The translations under genes and the position numbers were made by a program. A DNA stretch of 64,000 nt from Vibrio comitans (GTDB taxonomy: Bacteria > Pseudomonadota > Gammaproteobacteria > Enterobacterales > Vibrionaceae), in contig AP024866.1 of NCBI GenBank assembly GCA_024346835.1, positions 124,001-188,000 on the forward strand, in the 5' to 3' direction. Below, one piece after another: positions 29,043-37,373 of the stretch (positions are counted from its first letter, which is position 1; each line of letters begins with the position of its first letter). The notes below the pieces were generated by a model. The model was not told the origin of the DNA. It saw only the letters and a list, made by a program, of their open reading frames with translations, and searched no databases.

Positions 29043-30148
29043 TGAGCTTATTACTCAATTTTATAGACCTTTTCTTAGAATCAGCACCATGGATGTTACT
29101 AGGGTTGGTCATTGCAGGACTGCTTAAAGAGTGGATTCCAACAGACCTATTAACAAAACATCTTGGTGGAAAAGGCCCTAAAACAACGATTAAAGCTGCA
29201 TTTATTGGCGCTCCATTGCCTTTGTGCTCTTGTGGTGTCATTCCTGCAGCTATGGGGTTAAGACGCAGTGGTGCTTCGAAAAGTGCCACAACCTCTTTTT
29301 TAGTTGCGACTCCTGAAACAGGTATCGACTCTATTTCGGTTTCTTACGCGCTTCTTGGGCCATATATGGCAATCATTCGCCCTATTGCCGCTATTTCTAG
29401 TGCAATTGTAGCGGGTTTGCTGGTAGGCAAGGAAGAGGAAGAATTCGATAAGAAACAAGCAATAAGCAGAGAAAAAACGCCCGAAGTATCCTGTTGTAGC
29501 AGTAAACGAGTGCAGCAGAAAGTGGAGGTCAAAACGAGTTGCTGTTCCAGTAAGCCCCAAGCCCCGCTCAACAAATCAGCGGTTGAGAAACTGCAAAGTG
29601 GACTTAAATTTGCGGCAACGGATTTAGTGAAAGATATTAGTACTTGGTTACTTATCGGGCTGTTTTTTGCTGCTCTGATCCAAACTTATGTAGAAACAGA
29701 CTTCCTCGCAGAGTGGGGAGGAAGCATTTGGAGTATGTTAGTGATGGTTGCTATCAGCGTGCCTATGTATATCTGTGCGACAGCATCAACGCCTATTGCA
29801 GCTGGTCTATTGATGTCAGGCATTAGCCCGGGCGCTATTCTAGTGTTTATGCTTGCGGGCCCTGCAACCAATATTGCTACTTTAGGCGTGGTAGGAAAGG
29901 AGCTTGGTAAACGTTCGCTAGTGGCTTATTTGGTGGGAGTTGTTGGAATGGCTATTGTGTTTGGGTTGTTGACCGACTATTTAGTTGAAGAGTTTTCTTT
30001 GAGTGTAGCTCCATTGTCTGCGATTAATCATGAAGTCTTGCCATATTGGTTATCTGTTAGTTCTGGGGTGTTACTGGCAGGATTAATGCTGCGTTATTAC
30101 TGGAAAAAGTATTCTAAGATGACAGTGAAAGCTAAGATAGCCCATTGA
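29039..30148 (+). CDS. Metal efflux permease of the SO_0444 / DUF318 type
   Basis: 369 aa with about eight membrane helices in two bundles (roughly 5-25, 55-125 and 205-355). Each bundle has a conserved cysteine/proline segment: PLPLCSCGVIPAA near 62 and MYICATASTPIAAG near 240. The central hydrophilic loop carries two copies of a CCSSK motif (SCCSSKR and SCCSSKP), probably metal-binding. Its ATG overlaps the zntR stop, so it is the regulated partner. The family is annotated as Cu/Zn efflux permease; relatives include the organoarsenical permease ArsP. The substrate is inferred from the regulator. Confidence 0.8.
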   Translation: MMSLLLNFIDLFLESAPWMLLGLVIAGLLKEWIPTDLLTKHLGGKGPKTTIKAAFIGAPLPLCSCGVIPAAMGLRRSGASKSATTSFLVATPETGIDSISVSYALLGPYMAIIRPIAAISSAIVAGLLVGKEEEEFDKKQAISREKTPEVSCCSSKRVQQKVEVKTSCCSSKPQAPLNKSAVEKLQSGLKFAATDLVKDISTWLLIGLFFAALIQTYVETDFLAEWGGSIWSMLVMVAISVPMYICATASTPIAAGLLMSGISPGAILVFMLAGPATNIATLGVVGKELGKRSLVAYLVGVVGMAIVFGLLTDYLVEEFSLSVAPLSAINHEVLPYWLSVSSGVLLAGLMLRYYWKKYSKMTVKAKIAH

Positions 30149-30169
30149 TTCATAAATTAAAATTCTCAT

Positions 30170-30196
30170 AGGTTTGCGCTAGGCAAGCCTTTTTTC
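30170..30196 (+). terminator. zntR-permease operon terminator
   Basis: AGGTTTGC / GCAAGCCT (one G-T pair) with a 5-base loop and a run of Ts, shortly after the permease stop. Confidence 0.85.
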
Positions 30197-30352
30197 TTTC
30201 TGGAGTGTATAACCTTAGTGCAAATAAAAAGTGCTAATTTGAGATAGGCTTACTTTCATCAATTGTACGCGTTGGCGTCAAATGGTAGGTGTTTAATTTT
30301 TGAACGGTCTATAATCCGCCTCGTTCCTGTTTAACACCTAGCGAGAAAATTA

Positions 30353-30763
30353 ATGAAGAAGTCGATTATTGCTTTGTCTGCCTTGATGGCACTCCCTGTT
30401 TTGGCTGCTGAGTCTGAGTACATTTTTGATGTAACTACGGATTCAGTTGAGCAACCAAATGAGTATTTCATCGAAGTTGAACCCTTGTTCCCTGATACAG
30501 GAGCGGTTAACCAAGAGTCAGATGTGATAGCAAGTGTTGATGATTCAGAGCGCTTGACGTGTGCTACAGACGAGAGTGTGCAGGAGTTAGCTTCTGACAA
30601 GTCGACAACGTTGGACTGCTTAGAGCAAGGTGAAAAGAATATTCAAGAACTGTCTTATCAAGAGATTTTAGATGAAGGTTGGATTCTTGCTGACTCCACA
30701 GTGTCTGCTAGTGATGACAATGGAAGAGTAGAAGAGATTTTAGTTGAGTTTAAGAGAGCATAA
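30353..30763 (+). CDS. Secreted acidic protein of unknown function
   Basis: 136 aa with a clear Sec signal peptide (MKKSIIALSALMALPVLAA, cleavage after about residue 18-19). The mature part is very acidic with two cysteines (TCATDE and LDCLEQ) that could form a disulfide, and ends YQEILDEGWILADS...EEILVEFKRA. No domain is recognised. It is monocistronic, followed by a strong terminator. Confidence 0.75.
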   Translation: MKKSIIALSALMALPVLAAESEYIFDVTTDSVEQPNEYFIEVEPLFPDTGAVNQESDVIASVDDSERLTCATDESVQELASDKSTTLDCLEQGEKNIQELSYQEILDEGWILADSTVSASDDNGRVEEILVEFKRA

Positions 30764-30778
30764 TTTCTTAACGGACTT

Positions 30779-30822
30779 AAAAGAGCGCGTATGACTCATT
30801 AGTGAGTTATACGCGCTTTTTT
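30779..30822 (+). terminator. Terminator of the secreted protein gene
   Basis: Long stem of GCGCGTAT and ACTC paired with GAGT and ATACGCGC around ATTAGT, with flanking A and T runs. Confidence 0.92.
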
Positions 30823-30872
30823 GTTTTTGTCATAATATAGTCGATTGTCCATTTATTACTGATGATTCAATC

Positions 30873-31748
30873 GTGAACCAACATAAATACACTCTCTATG
30901 GTATAGCGGCCATTCTCTTATGGAGTAGCGTGATAGGCGTTGCTCGAAAGGTCGCGGAACAACTCGGACCTATTGGTGGTGCGGCTAGCATTTATACGGT
31001 CGCTACGATCATTTTAATGTTTGTTGTTGGCAGTCCACAGCTGAAAACATTATCTAAGCGGTATGTCATCGTTGCTGGTGGCTTATTTGCGGCCTACGAA
31101 GTGTGCTTATCTTTAGCCATAGGTATGGCGAATGACAGGCAACAGGCACTTGATATGGCTGTGATAAATTACCTATGGCCAGCACTAACGGTACTGATTG
31201 CGGTAATTAGCAGTAGCAAGAAAACCAACCCTTGGGTGTACCCAAGTGTGGTGCTTGCCTTTATCGGCGTTGCATGGGCGATCACTGGCGATCAATCACT
31301 CTCTTTTACTCAGCTAGCTGAAAATGTACAAAGCAACCCTGCAACCTATGCAATGGCGTTTATTGGTGCCTTCCTGTGGGCGATCTACTGCAATATTACC
31401 AAGCGCCTTTCAAATGGTAAGAATGCAATTACCTTATTCTTTGCTATGACTGCCATTGTGCTGTGGATCCATTATGGCTTAAGCGCTGAACCTGCTATCT
31501 CTCTTAATCTAGAGTCTAGCTTTTACTTGCTACTTGCTGCCGTGATCATGGCTAGTGGTTATGGGCTATGGAACAGCGGCATCATGAAAGGCAATATGCT
31601 ACTTCTTGCTACCTTGTCCTACTTTACACCTATCTTCTCTACTTTATTTTCTTCAATTATCTTAGGTGTCGCACTATCTGGTAGCTTTTGGCAGGGGGTT
31701 GTTATGGTTGTGATTGGCTCATTGGTGTGTTGGCGAGTAACCAAATAA
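30873..31748 (+). CDS. yddG: Aromatic amino acid exporter YddG (DMT family)
   Basis: 291-aa EamA/DMT transporter with ten predicted membrane helices. The family positions line up with E. coli YddG: start of helix 1 (LLWSSVIGVAR), GPIGGAASIY, VNYLWPALTVL, AFIGAFLWAIYC, and YFTPIFSTL near the end. E. coli YddG exports aromatic amino acids and methyl viologen. The start is GTG at 30873. It is the only gene between the secreted-protein terminator and the repeat array. Confidence 0.88.
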   Translation: MNQHKYTLYGIAAILLWSSVIGVARKVAEQLGPIGGAASIYTVATIILMFVVGSPQLKTLSKRYVIVAGGLFAAYEVCLSLAIGMANDRQQALDMAVINYLWPALTVLIAVISSSKKTNPWVYPSVVLAFIGVAWAITGDQSLSFTQLAENVQSNPATYAMAFIGAFLWAIYCNITKRLSNGKNAITLFFAMTAIVLWIHYGLSAEPAISLNLESSFYLLLAAVIMASGYGLWNSGIMKGNMLLLATLSYFTPIFSTLFSSIILGVALSGSFWQGVVMVVIGSLVCWRVTK

Positions 31749-31780
31749 CCGTATTGATAAGAGTGAATTTTACTTGCTGA

Positions 31781-31855
31781 CAGGTGTGTACCCTTTTGGA
31801 ACTACAGAGCTCAATAACTATATAAATGAAACTCTATGAGATCATTAATGGATTT
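31781..31855 (+). repeat. 75-bp repeat, copy 1 of 3
   Basis: Begins CAGGTGTGTA and contains CTTTTGG at offset 12, CAATAACTATA at offset 31 (31812-31822) and GATCAT at offset 59. The other two copies have these blocks at exactly the same offsets with no gaps. Not recognised as a known element. Confidence 0.8.
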
Positions 31856-31914
31856 ATGTTCTCAAAGAGAAATCAAAGCTACATCAGGTAACTCAGCTCG
31901 CAACTCTCTCTGAG

Positions 31915-31989
31915 CAGGTGTACTAGCTTTTGGTAATATCAAACCCAATAACTATATTTATGAAATGGGTTGAGATCATAAATGATAGC
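31915..31989 (+). repeat. 75-bp repeat, copy 2 of 3
   Basis: Same blocks at identical offsets: CAGGT, CTTTTGG (12), CAATAACTATA (31; 31946-31956), TG (46), GATCAT (59). It shares AAACCCAATAACTATA with copy 3. It starts 134 bp after copy 1. Confidence 0.8.
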
Positions 31990-32070
31990 TAAAGTGCTGG
32001 TGTGGATAGTTCTGTAGAATCTGCATAAAAAAGTTTTTATTTGTGGTTAGCATCGAATATGACCATAGAA

Positions 32071-32145
32071 CAGGTCTACACCCTTTTGGACTGCATAAAC
32101 CCAATAACTATAAAAGTGGTAATTATAGTGATCATTTTTGATGGT
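32071..32145 (+). repeat. 75-bp repeat, copy 3 of 3
   Basis: CAGGT, CTTTTGG (12), CAATAACTATA (31; 32102-32112), TG (46), GATCAT (59), starting 156 bp after copy 2 and ending just before the fis terminator. The three copies occupy most of the 466-bp gap between yddG and fis, which otherwise holds no gene. Confidence 0.8.
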
Positions 32146-32153
32146 TTAGATAT

Positions 32154-32187
32154 AAAAAAAGGCTTACCAAATAATGGTAAGCCTTTT
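32154..32187. terminator. dusB-fis operon terminator
   Basis: GGCTTACCA / TGGTAAGCC with a run of seven Ts on the minus strand and four on the plus strand, 28 bp beyond fis. Confidence 0.9.
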
Positions 32188-32214
32188 CAATTCATATACT
32201 TAAACTAATTTATA

Positions 32215-32511
32215 TTAGTTCATGCCGTATTTTTTAAGTTTCTTACGAAGTGTACCACGGTTGATACCCATCATAGATGCAGCGCGAGTTTGGTTGCCGC
32301 GAGTATATTGCATGATCATGTCTAGTAGTGGTTGTTCAACCTCAGCTAGCACTAGTTCATAAAGGTCGTCTACATCCTGACCGTTTAATTGTGCAAGATA
32401 GTTTTTTACTGAAACTTTTACTGAGTCGCGAAGTGGTTTTTGCGCGATTTGGTCTTGAGCAGTTACAGTAGTAACCGTTAGTGCTTCAGAAGTCAGGTTT
32501 TGTTCGAACAT
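32215..32511 (-). CDS. fis: DNA-binding protein Fis
   Basis: Growth-phase nucleoid protein and regulator of rRNA promoters, DNA supercoiling and recombination. The 98 aa match E. coli Fis. The N-terminal beta-hairpin region is followed by the dimer helices ([21 protein letters not shown]) and the C-terminal helix-turn-helix [24 protein letters not shown]. It is co-transcribed behind dusB, 45 bp apart. Confidence 0.99.
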   Translation of the reverse strand: MFEQNLTSEALTVTTVTAQDQIAQKPLRDSVKVSVKNYLAQLNGQDVDDLYELVLAEVEQPLLDMIMQYTRGNQTRAASMMGINRGTLRKKLKKYGMN

Positions 32512-32556
32512 ATTCAGTCTAGCTCTTCTCGTAATTATGATGCAACCATATCCCTA

Positions 32557-33522
32557 TCAAGGATAGGAATTGAAATACTCTTCTAATGCATCTAATTGCT
32601 CTTCTGCAACTTCGATAGCATTGAAGATACGGCGAAACTCACGCGCTTGTTCATGCTCTTTTAAGTACCAACCCACATGCTTTCTAGCAATGCGCGGACC
32701 TAAGAACTCACCATAAAATAAATGAAGTTCATGAACGTGACCAAGCATGATGTCTTTCACTTCCTGCATAGGAGGCTCGGGCATCGTGGTGCCGTTTTCT
32801 AAATAATGTTGGATTTCTTGGAAAATCCATGGACGACCCTGGGCAGGGCGACCAATCATCAAGGCGTCTGCACCGGTAAACTCCAGTACATGCTTCGCTT
32901 TTTCAGGACTATCTATATCACCATTGGCAATGACAGGTATCGAAATAGCTTGCTTAACCGCTTTGATGCTTTCGTATTCTGCCTCTCCCTTGTACATACA
33001 AGTACGCGTCCTACCATGTAAGGCGAGAGCTTGTATGCCGCAGTCTTCGGCCATTTTAGCGATTTCGACACAGTTCTTATGTTCTGTATCCCAACCGGTT
33101 CGAGTTTTTAGTGTCACTGGGACATCTACCGCATCTACTACTGCTTTCAGAATTTGCTGAACAATCTCTGGATGCTTAAGTAGTGCTGAACCTGCTAGTT
33201 TCTTGTTCACTTTTTTAGCTGGGCAACCCATATTGATATCGATGATTTGAGCACCGTTATCAACATTAAATTGCGCTGCCTCTGCCATTAACTTTGGATC
33301 CGATCCTGCAATCTGTACTGAGCGAATGCCCGATTCAGCTTCATGTACTCTTCGTTGCAGTGATTTCGATGTATTCCATGTTTTAGGGTTGGCTAGCATC
33401 ATTTCACTGACAGCCATACCAGCACCATATCGTAGACACAACTCTCTAAACGGTCTGTCTGTAACGCCAGCCATAGGTGCTACAATCAAATTATTCTTAA
33501 GTTGGTAATTTCCGATTTTCAA
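32557..33522 (-). CDS. dusB: tRNA-dihydrouridine synthase B
   Basis: FMN-dependent reduction of uridine in the tRNA D-loop. The 321 aa match E. coli DusB. It has [17 protein letters not shown] at the N-terminus, [11 protein letters not shown] with the catalytic Cys, KTRTGW, HGRTR and [13 protein letters not shown] in the FMN barrel. It is the leader gene of dusB-fis. The 131-bp upstream gap contains a typical growth-rate-controlled promoter. Confidence 0.98.
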   Translation of the reverse strand: MKIGNYQLKNNLIVAPMAGVTDRPFRELCLRYGAGMAVSEMMLANPKTWNTSKSLQRRVHEAESGIRSVQIAGSDPKLMAEAAQFNVDNGAQIIDINMGCPAKKVNKKLAGSALLKHPEIVQQILKAVVDAVDVPVTLKTRTGWDTEHKNCVEIAKMAEDCGIQALALHGRTRTCMYKGEAEYESIKAVKQAISIPVIANGDIDSPEKAKHVLEFTGADALMIGRPAQGRPWIFQEIQHYLENGTTMPEPPMQEVKDIMLGHVHELHLFYGEFLGPRIARKHVGWYLKEHEQAREFRRIFNAIEVAEEQLDALEEYFNSYP

Positions 33523-33547
33523 ATCATGGTCACATTATTAACAGCAA

Positions 33548-33584
33548 GGGCGCGCATTTTACGCATTTTTTCGGCCGGTGAAAA
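33548..33584 (-). promoter_or_regulatory. dusB-fis promoter with GC-rich discriminator
   Basis: Minus-strand -35 TTTTCA (33579-33584), 17-bp spacer, -10 TAAAAT (33556-33561), followed at once by GCGCGCCC. A GC-rich discriminator behind the -10 is the hallmark of stringently controlled promoters such as E. coli dusB-fis. Negative control by ppGpp/DksA is inferred. Confidence 0.7.
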
Positions 33585-33653
33585 GCCTAATATTTGAGCA
33601 TTTTAAAAAATATTTCATAATTCGAATGTTTTTTGCTCAAATTTTGACGTGTC

Positions 33654-34544
33654 TCAACTAGTGTGCTTTTTTCCAGAGATACGACACCACTCTTGCATCT
33701 CTGCAATAGGAGCTATATCGAACTGATCACGGTAATAGTTAGCAACATCTTCGGCTTGAGTATCTAGCACACCAGACATGGCTAGCTCGCCTTGGTCTTT
33801 AACTAGAGACTTAATCACACCAGAAAGGTCACGTAATGGACCTGCTAAAATATTAGCGACAACAACATCAGCAATTAGGTTTTCAGGCTGATCTTGCGGT
33901 AGGTATAACTCAAGTTGGTCTTTCACACCATTGCGTTCTGCATTCGCTTTCGATGCAATGATCGCTTGTGGATCAATGTCGATCCCAATCACCTTTTTGG
34001 CACCTAGTTTGATCGCTGCGATCGCAAGGATGCCTGAACCACAACCAAAGTCGATCACAGTCTTGCCTTCAAGGTCTAGTCCTTCTAGCCACTCTAAGCA
34101 TAGAGAAGTAGTAGGGTGTGTGCCTGTACCAAAAGCTAAACCTGGATCGAGCATAACATTGACTGCGTCAGGCTCTGGGATCTCACGCCAACTTGGGCAA
34201 ACCCATAGACGCTCACCAAACTTCATAGGGTGGAAGTTGTCCATCCACTCACGTTCCCAGTCTTTATCTTCAAGCTGCTCAACTTTGTGTGCGAAACCTT
34301 GCTCTAGAAGGCTACTAGAAGCCATTTGCTCTAAAATCCACTGTGTGTCTGCTTCTGCATCGTACAGAGCTAGGATATCGGTTTCGCCCCAAAGACGAGT
34401 CTCACCCGGCAGGGGCTCAAATACAGGGGTATCTTTAGCGTCTAGAAAGGTAACGGATAGGGCACCGGTTTGTTCCATCAACATATCACCGATTTGCTCG
34501 GCATTTTTGTCAGTGGCGTTAAGCTTGATTTGAATCCAAGGCAT
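33654..34544 (-). CDS. prmA: Ribosomal protein L11 methyltransferase
   Basis: SAM-dependent trimethylation of ribosomal protein L11. I start at the ATG at 34544 ([12 protein letters not shown]), which matches E. coli PrmA; GTG at 34553 would add three residues. The 296-aa product has an N-terminal L11-recognition domain, [16 protein letters not shown], then the methyltransferase core [29 protein letters not shown] (SAM motif I) and [10 protein letters not shown]. It lies downstream of accC behind a strong terminator, so it likely has its own promoter. Confidence 0.97.
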   Translation of the reverse strand: MPWIQIKLNATDKNAEQIGDMLMEQTGALSVTFLDAKDTPVFEPLPGETRLWGETDILALYDAEADTQWILEQMASSSLLEQGFAHKVEQLEDKDWEREWMDNFHPMKFGERLWVCPSWREIPEPDAVNVMLDPGLAFGTGTHPTTSLCLEWLEGLDLEGKTVIDFGCGSGILAIAAIKLGAKKVIGIDIDPQAIIASKANAERNGVKDQLELYLPQDQPENLIADVVVANILAGPLRDLSGVIKSLVKDQGELAMSGVLDTQAEDVANYYRDQFDIAPIAEMQEWCRISGKKHTS

Positions 34545-34616
34545 GGAGTTCACTCTGAGTATTAATAATTGGCGTGGATTTTAGCAGTAAATTTAACCAA
34601 CTTCATCTATGCAAAC

Positions 34617-34656
34617 AAAAAGGGTCAGAACCAGCATGACCGGTTCTGACCCTTTT
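34617..34656 (-). terminator. accBC operon terminator
   Basis: GGGTCAGAACC / GGTTCTGACCC, an 11-bp perfect stem with flanking A and T runs, between accC and prmA. Confidence 0.92.
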
Positions 34657-34671
34657 AATAAGTCTTAAAAC

Positions 34672-36015
34672 TTATTGTAGACCGAGCTTCTTCTCTAGGT
34701 AGTGGATGTTTGCGCCACCGTGCTGGAAGTTTTCGTCGTTCATGATGTCTAGTTGAAGAGGGACGTTAGTCTTGATGCCTTCAACAATCATTTCACTCAA
34801 CGCATTTTTCATACGTGCAATCGCAACATCACGGTTCTCACCAAAGGTGATCAGCTTACCAATCATTGAATCGTAATGAGGTGGCACTGTGTAGCCCGTG
34901 TAGATATGAGATTCCCAACGAACACCCATGCCGCCAGGAGCATGGAAGCGTTCGATCTTGCCTGGACAAGGTAGGAAGCGTACTGGATCTTCAGCATTGA
35001 TACGACACTCGATAGCGTGGCCACGTAGCTTGATATCATCCTGAGTGAAAGACAGAGGCTGACCTGCAGCAACACGAAGTTGCTCTTTGATTAGGTCAAC
35101 GCCTGTAACCATTTCAGTTACTGGGTGCTCTACCTGAATACGGGTGTTCATTTCAATGAAGTAGAACTCGCCATTTTCGTATAGGAACTCAAAAGTACCT
35201 GCACCACGGTAGTTGATTTCAAGACAAGCACGAGTACAGCGCTCACCAATGTACTTACGCATATCATCAGTGATGCCTGGAGCTGGAGCTTCCTCAACAA
35301 CCTTCTGGTGACGACGCTGCATTGAACAATCACGCTCACCAAGGTGGATAGCACCGCCTTGTCCGTCAGCAATAACCTGAACCTCAACGTGACGAGGGTT
35401 TTCTAGGAATTTCTCCATGTAAACCATATCGTTGTTGAAGGCAGCTTTTGCTTCTGCACGAGTCATGGCAATGGCTTCGATTAGCTCAGGCTCAGAGCGA
35501 ACCACACGCATACCACGACCACCGCCACCACCAGATGCTTTGATGATTACTGGGTAACCAATGCGCTTAGCGTGAGCTTTGTTGGCTGCTTCGTTGTCGT
35601 CTAGAGGGCCATCAGAACCAGGAACACAAGGTACGCCTGCTTTTTTCATAGCGTTGATAGCCGCAACTTTGTCACCCATGATGCGAATAGTTTCCGCTTT
35701 GGGGCCAACAAAGATGAAACCTGATTTCTCTACCTGCTCTGCAAAGTCAGCATTTTCAGATAGGAAGCCGTAACCAGGGTGAATCGCCACAGCGCCAGAA
35801 ACTTCTGCCGCTGAGATGATACGTGGGATGTTCAGGTAGCTGTCGATACCACGAGCAGGACCGATACAGATAGACTCATCAGCAAGTAGAACGTGCTTAA
35901 GGTCACGGTCAGCTGTTGAGTGTACGGCTACGGTTTTAATACCTAGCTCTTTACATGCGCGAAGGATACGAAGCGCAATTTCGCCTCGGTTCGCGATGAC
36001 TAATTTGTCTAGCAT
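34672..36015 (-). CDS. accC: Acetyl-CoA carboxylase, biotin carboxylase subunit
   Basis: ATP-grasp enzyme that carboxylates the biotin on AccB, the first half-reaction of fatty acid synthesis. The 447 aa match E. coli AccC. The glycine-rich ATP loop [14 protein letters not shown] lies near 159, the carboxylase signatures are [16 protein letters not shown] and [16 protein letters not shown], and the catalytic Arg lies in NTRIQVEH. It is 14 bp downstream of accB. Confidence 0.99.
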   Translation of the reverse strand: MLDKLVIANRGEIALRILRACKELGIKTVAVHSTADRDLKHVLLADESICIGPARGIDSYLNIPRIISAAEVSGAVAIHPGYGFLSENADFAEQVEKSGFIFVGPKAETIRIMGDKVAAINAMKKAGVPCVPGSDGPLDDNEAANKAHAKRIGYPVIIKASGGGGGRGMRVVRSEPELIEAIAMTRAEAKAAFNNDMVYMEKFLENPRHVEVQVIADGQGGAIHLGERDCSMQRRHQKVVEEAPAPGITDDMRKYIGERCTRACLEINYRGAGTFEFLYENGEFYFIEMNTRIQVEHPVTEMVTGVDLIKEQLRVAAGQPLSFTQDDIKLRGHAIECRINAEDPVRFLPCPGKIERFHAPGGMGVRWESHIYTGYTVPPHYDSMIGKLITFGENRDVAIARMKNALSEMIVEGIKTNVPLQLDIMNDENFQHGGANIHYLEKKLGLQ

Positions 36016-36029
36016 AATATCGACCTCTA

Positions 36030-36488
36030 TTATTCGATAACGATAAGCGGTTGGTCGAACTCTACTGGGCTTCCGTCTTCAGTAAGGATTGCAGTTACAA
36101 CACCAGACTTATCAGCTTCGATTTGGTTCATCATCTTCATCGCTTCTACGATACAGATAGTTTCGCCAGCTGTTACAGATTGGCCAACTTCAACGAATGG
36201 TTTTGCATCAGGACCTGGTGCACGGTAGAAAGTACCTACCATTGGAGAAAGAACCTTGTGACCTGCAGGTTCTGCAGGTGCCGCAGGTGCTTCAACTGCC
36301 GCTGCTGGAGCTGCCGCTGGGGCAGGTGCTGCAGCAGGAGCAGGCGCTGCTGCGTATTGAATTGGAGCTACAGGTGCATTGCCGTGACGGCTGATGCGCA
36401 CAGATTCTTCACCTTCAGAAATCTCTAGTTCAGCAATTCCTGATTCTTCTACAAGTTCGATTAGTTTTTTTATTTTGCGAATATCCAT
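36030..36488 (-). CDS. accB: Acetyl-CoA carboxylase, biotin carboxyl carrier protein
   Basis: Carries the carboxybiotin. The 152 aa have an N-terminal dimer helix ([17 protein letters not shown]), a flexible Ala/Pro linker (about 40-75) and the biotinyl domain with EAMKMMNQ, where the Lys between the Mets is biotinylated. The thumb segment ([11 protein letters not shown]) typical of bacterial AccB is present. Operon with accC and, 54 bp upstream, aroQ. Confidence 0.99.
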   Translation of the reverse strand: MDIRKIKKLIELVEESGIAELEISEGEESVRISRHGNAPVAPIQYAAAPAPAAAPAPAAAPAAAVEAPAAPAEPAGHKVLSPMVGTFYRAPGPDAKPFVEVGQSVTAGETICIVEAMKMMNQIEADKSGVVTAILTEDGSPVEFDQPLIVIE

Positions 36489-36542
36489 GATTCTTCTCTT
36501 GTCTTGTGTGTGGCCTCTCGCATTGTTCGAGATGGCTTAGAT

Positions 36543-36992
36543 TTATTTTGCCTGAAGCTGATTAACTGCTGCAGACAATGCGAATTGGTAACCTTGTGCT
36601 CCTAGCCCACATATTACGCCAACTGCTTTATCTGAAAGATATGAGTGGTGACGAAATGGCTCTCGAGCATGTACGTTGGATAAGTGAACCTCAATAAACG
36701 GAATACTGACCCCAAGTAGTGCGTCTCTTAAAGCGACACTAGTGTGGGTGAATGCGGCTGGATTGATGATGATAAAATCAATCTCTCCCATTCCTGCGTG
36801 GATAGCTTCAATTAACTCATATTCTCGATTCGATTGAACATGAGTGAGTTCTACATCCAATTGCTCTGCTTGCTTATGCAGGTTATTGACTATGTCATTT
36901 AATGTAGCGTGACCGTAAACCTCAGGCTCTCGTTTACCGAGTAGATTTAGATTTGGGCCATTCAGGAGTAGAACGCGTGATTTTGTCGCCAT
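36543..36992 (-). CDS. aroQ: Type II 3-dehydroquinate dehydratase
   Basis: Converts 3-dehydroquinate to 3-dehydroshikimate in the shikimate pathway. The 149 aa show [20 protein letters not shown] with the catalytic Arg/Tyr lid, [30 protein letters not shown] and [17 protein letters not shown], all type II signatures. The aroQ-accB-accC order is common in gammaproteobacteria. It is probably the first gene of the unit. Confidence 0.98.
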   Translation of the reverse strand: MATKSRVLLLNGPNLNLLGKREPEVYGHATLNDIVNNLHKQAEQLDVELTHVQSNREYELIEAIHAGMGEIDFIIINPAAFTHTSVALRDALLGVSIPFIEVHLSNVHAREPFRHHSYLSDKAVGVICGLGAQGYQFALSAAVNQLQAK

Positions 36993-37278
36993 CTTGTCGC
37001 TATCTTCCGTAATTGTGAGTTGTTCACTATTGCCTTTAATTATTTTACGAATCCTGAAGAATTTCCAGTCAGATTTCTGTAAAAAAGCAAATTAGCGCAT
37101 GATTATAGCTAATTCAGCGAAATTAACAGCAATTTACTGGTCTAATCACAGGTGGTGAGGGATAGTCTAGTGACGATTTAATGTTAGGTTAATGTTAAAT
37201 CGACTAAATAATCTTCACCTAATGAATATAGGCTAACTGTCTATTTTCATTATGTTTAATTTGTAACCGTGTTTAAAC
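36993..37278. other. Gap upstream of aroQ
   Basis: AT-rich DNA between the aroQ start and the acs terminator. It must carry the aroQ-accBC promoter on the minus strand. Short repeats of GTTAATGTTA-like words occur near 37190, but I see no clear operator or ORF. Confidence 0.4.
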
Positions 37279-37304
37279 AAAAAAGCCGTCACGATGTGAC
37301 GGCT
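37279..37304 (-). terminator. acs terminator
   Basis: AGCCGTCAC / GTGACGGCT around a 3-base loop with a T run on the minus strand, 54 bp past the acs stop. Confidence 0.88.
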
Positions 37305-37329
37305 AATGATTTTGAAATAAGTGGTTAAA

Positions 37330-37373
37330 CCAGTTCTGGAACAGTTCTGGGCTAGTTCTAAACCAGTTCACCT
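37330..37373. repeat. Four 11-bp imperfect tandem repeats across the acs stop
   Basis: The units are CCAGTTCTGGA, ACAGTTCTGGG, CTAGTTCTAAA and CCAGTTCACCT, read on plus. The acs stop (TAG on minus, 37358-37360) lies in the third unit. The 11-bp period is close to one helical turn; it may be a slippage product. Confidence 0.7.

Noticed and set aside
31781..32145. Integron attC (VCR-like) sites
   Set aside because: No GTTRRRY core pair, no imperfect dyad of the attC type, no integrase and no cassette ORFs.
33931..34533. 200-codon plus-strand open frame opposite prmA
   Set aside because: It is antisense to a certain gene, its product is rich in Ser/Arg/Pro with no family pattern, and it has no ribosome-binding site.
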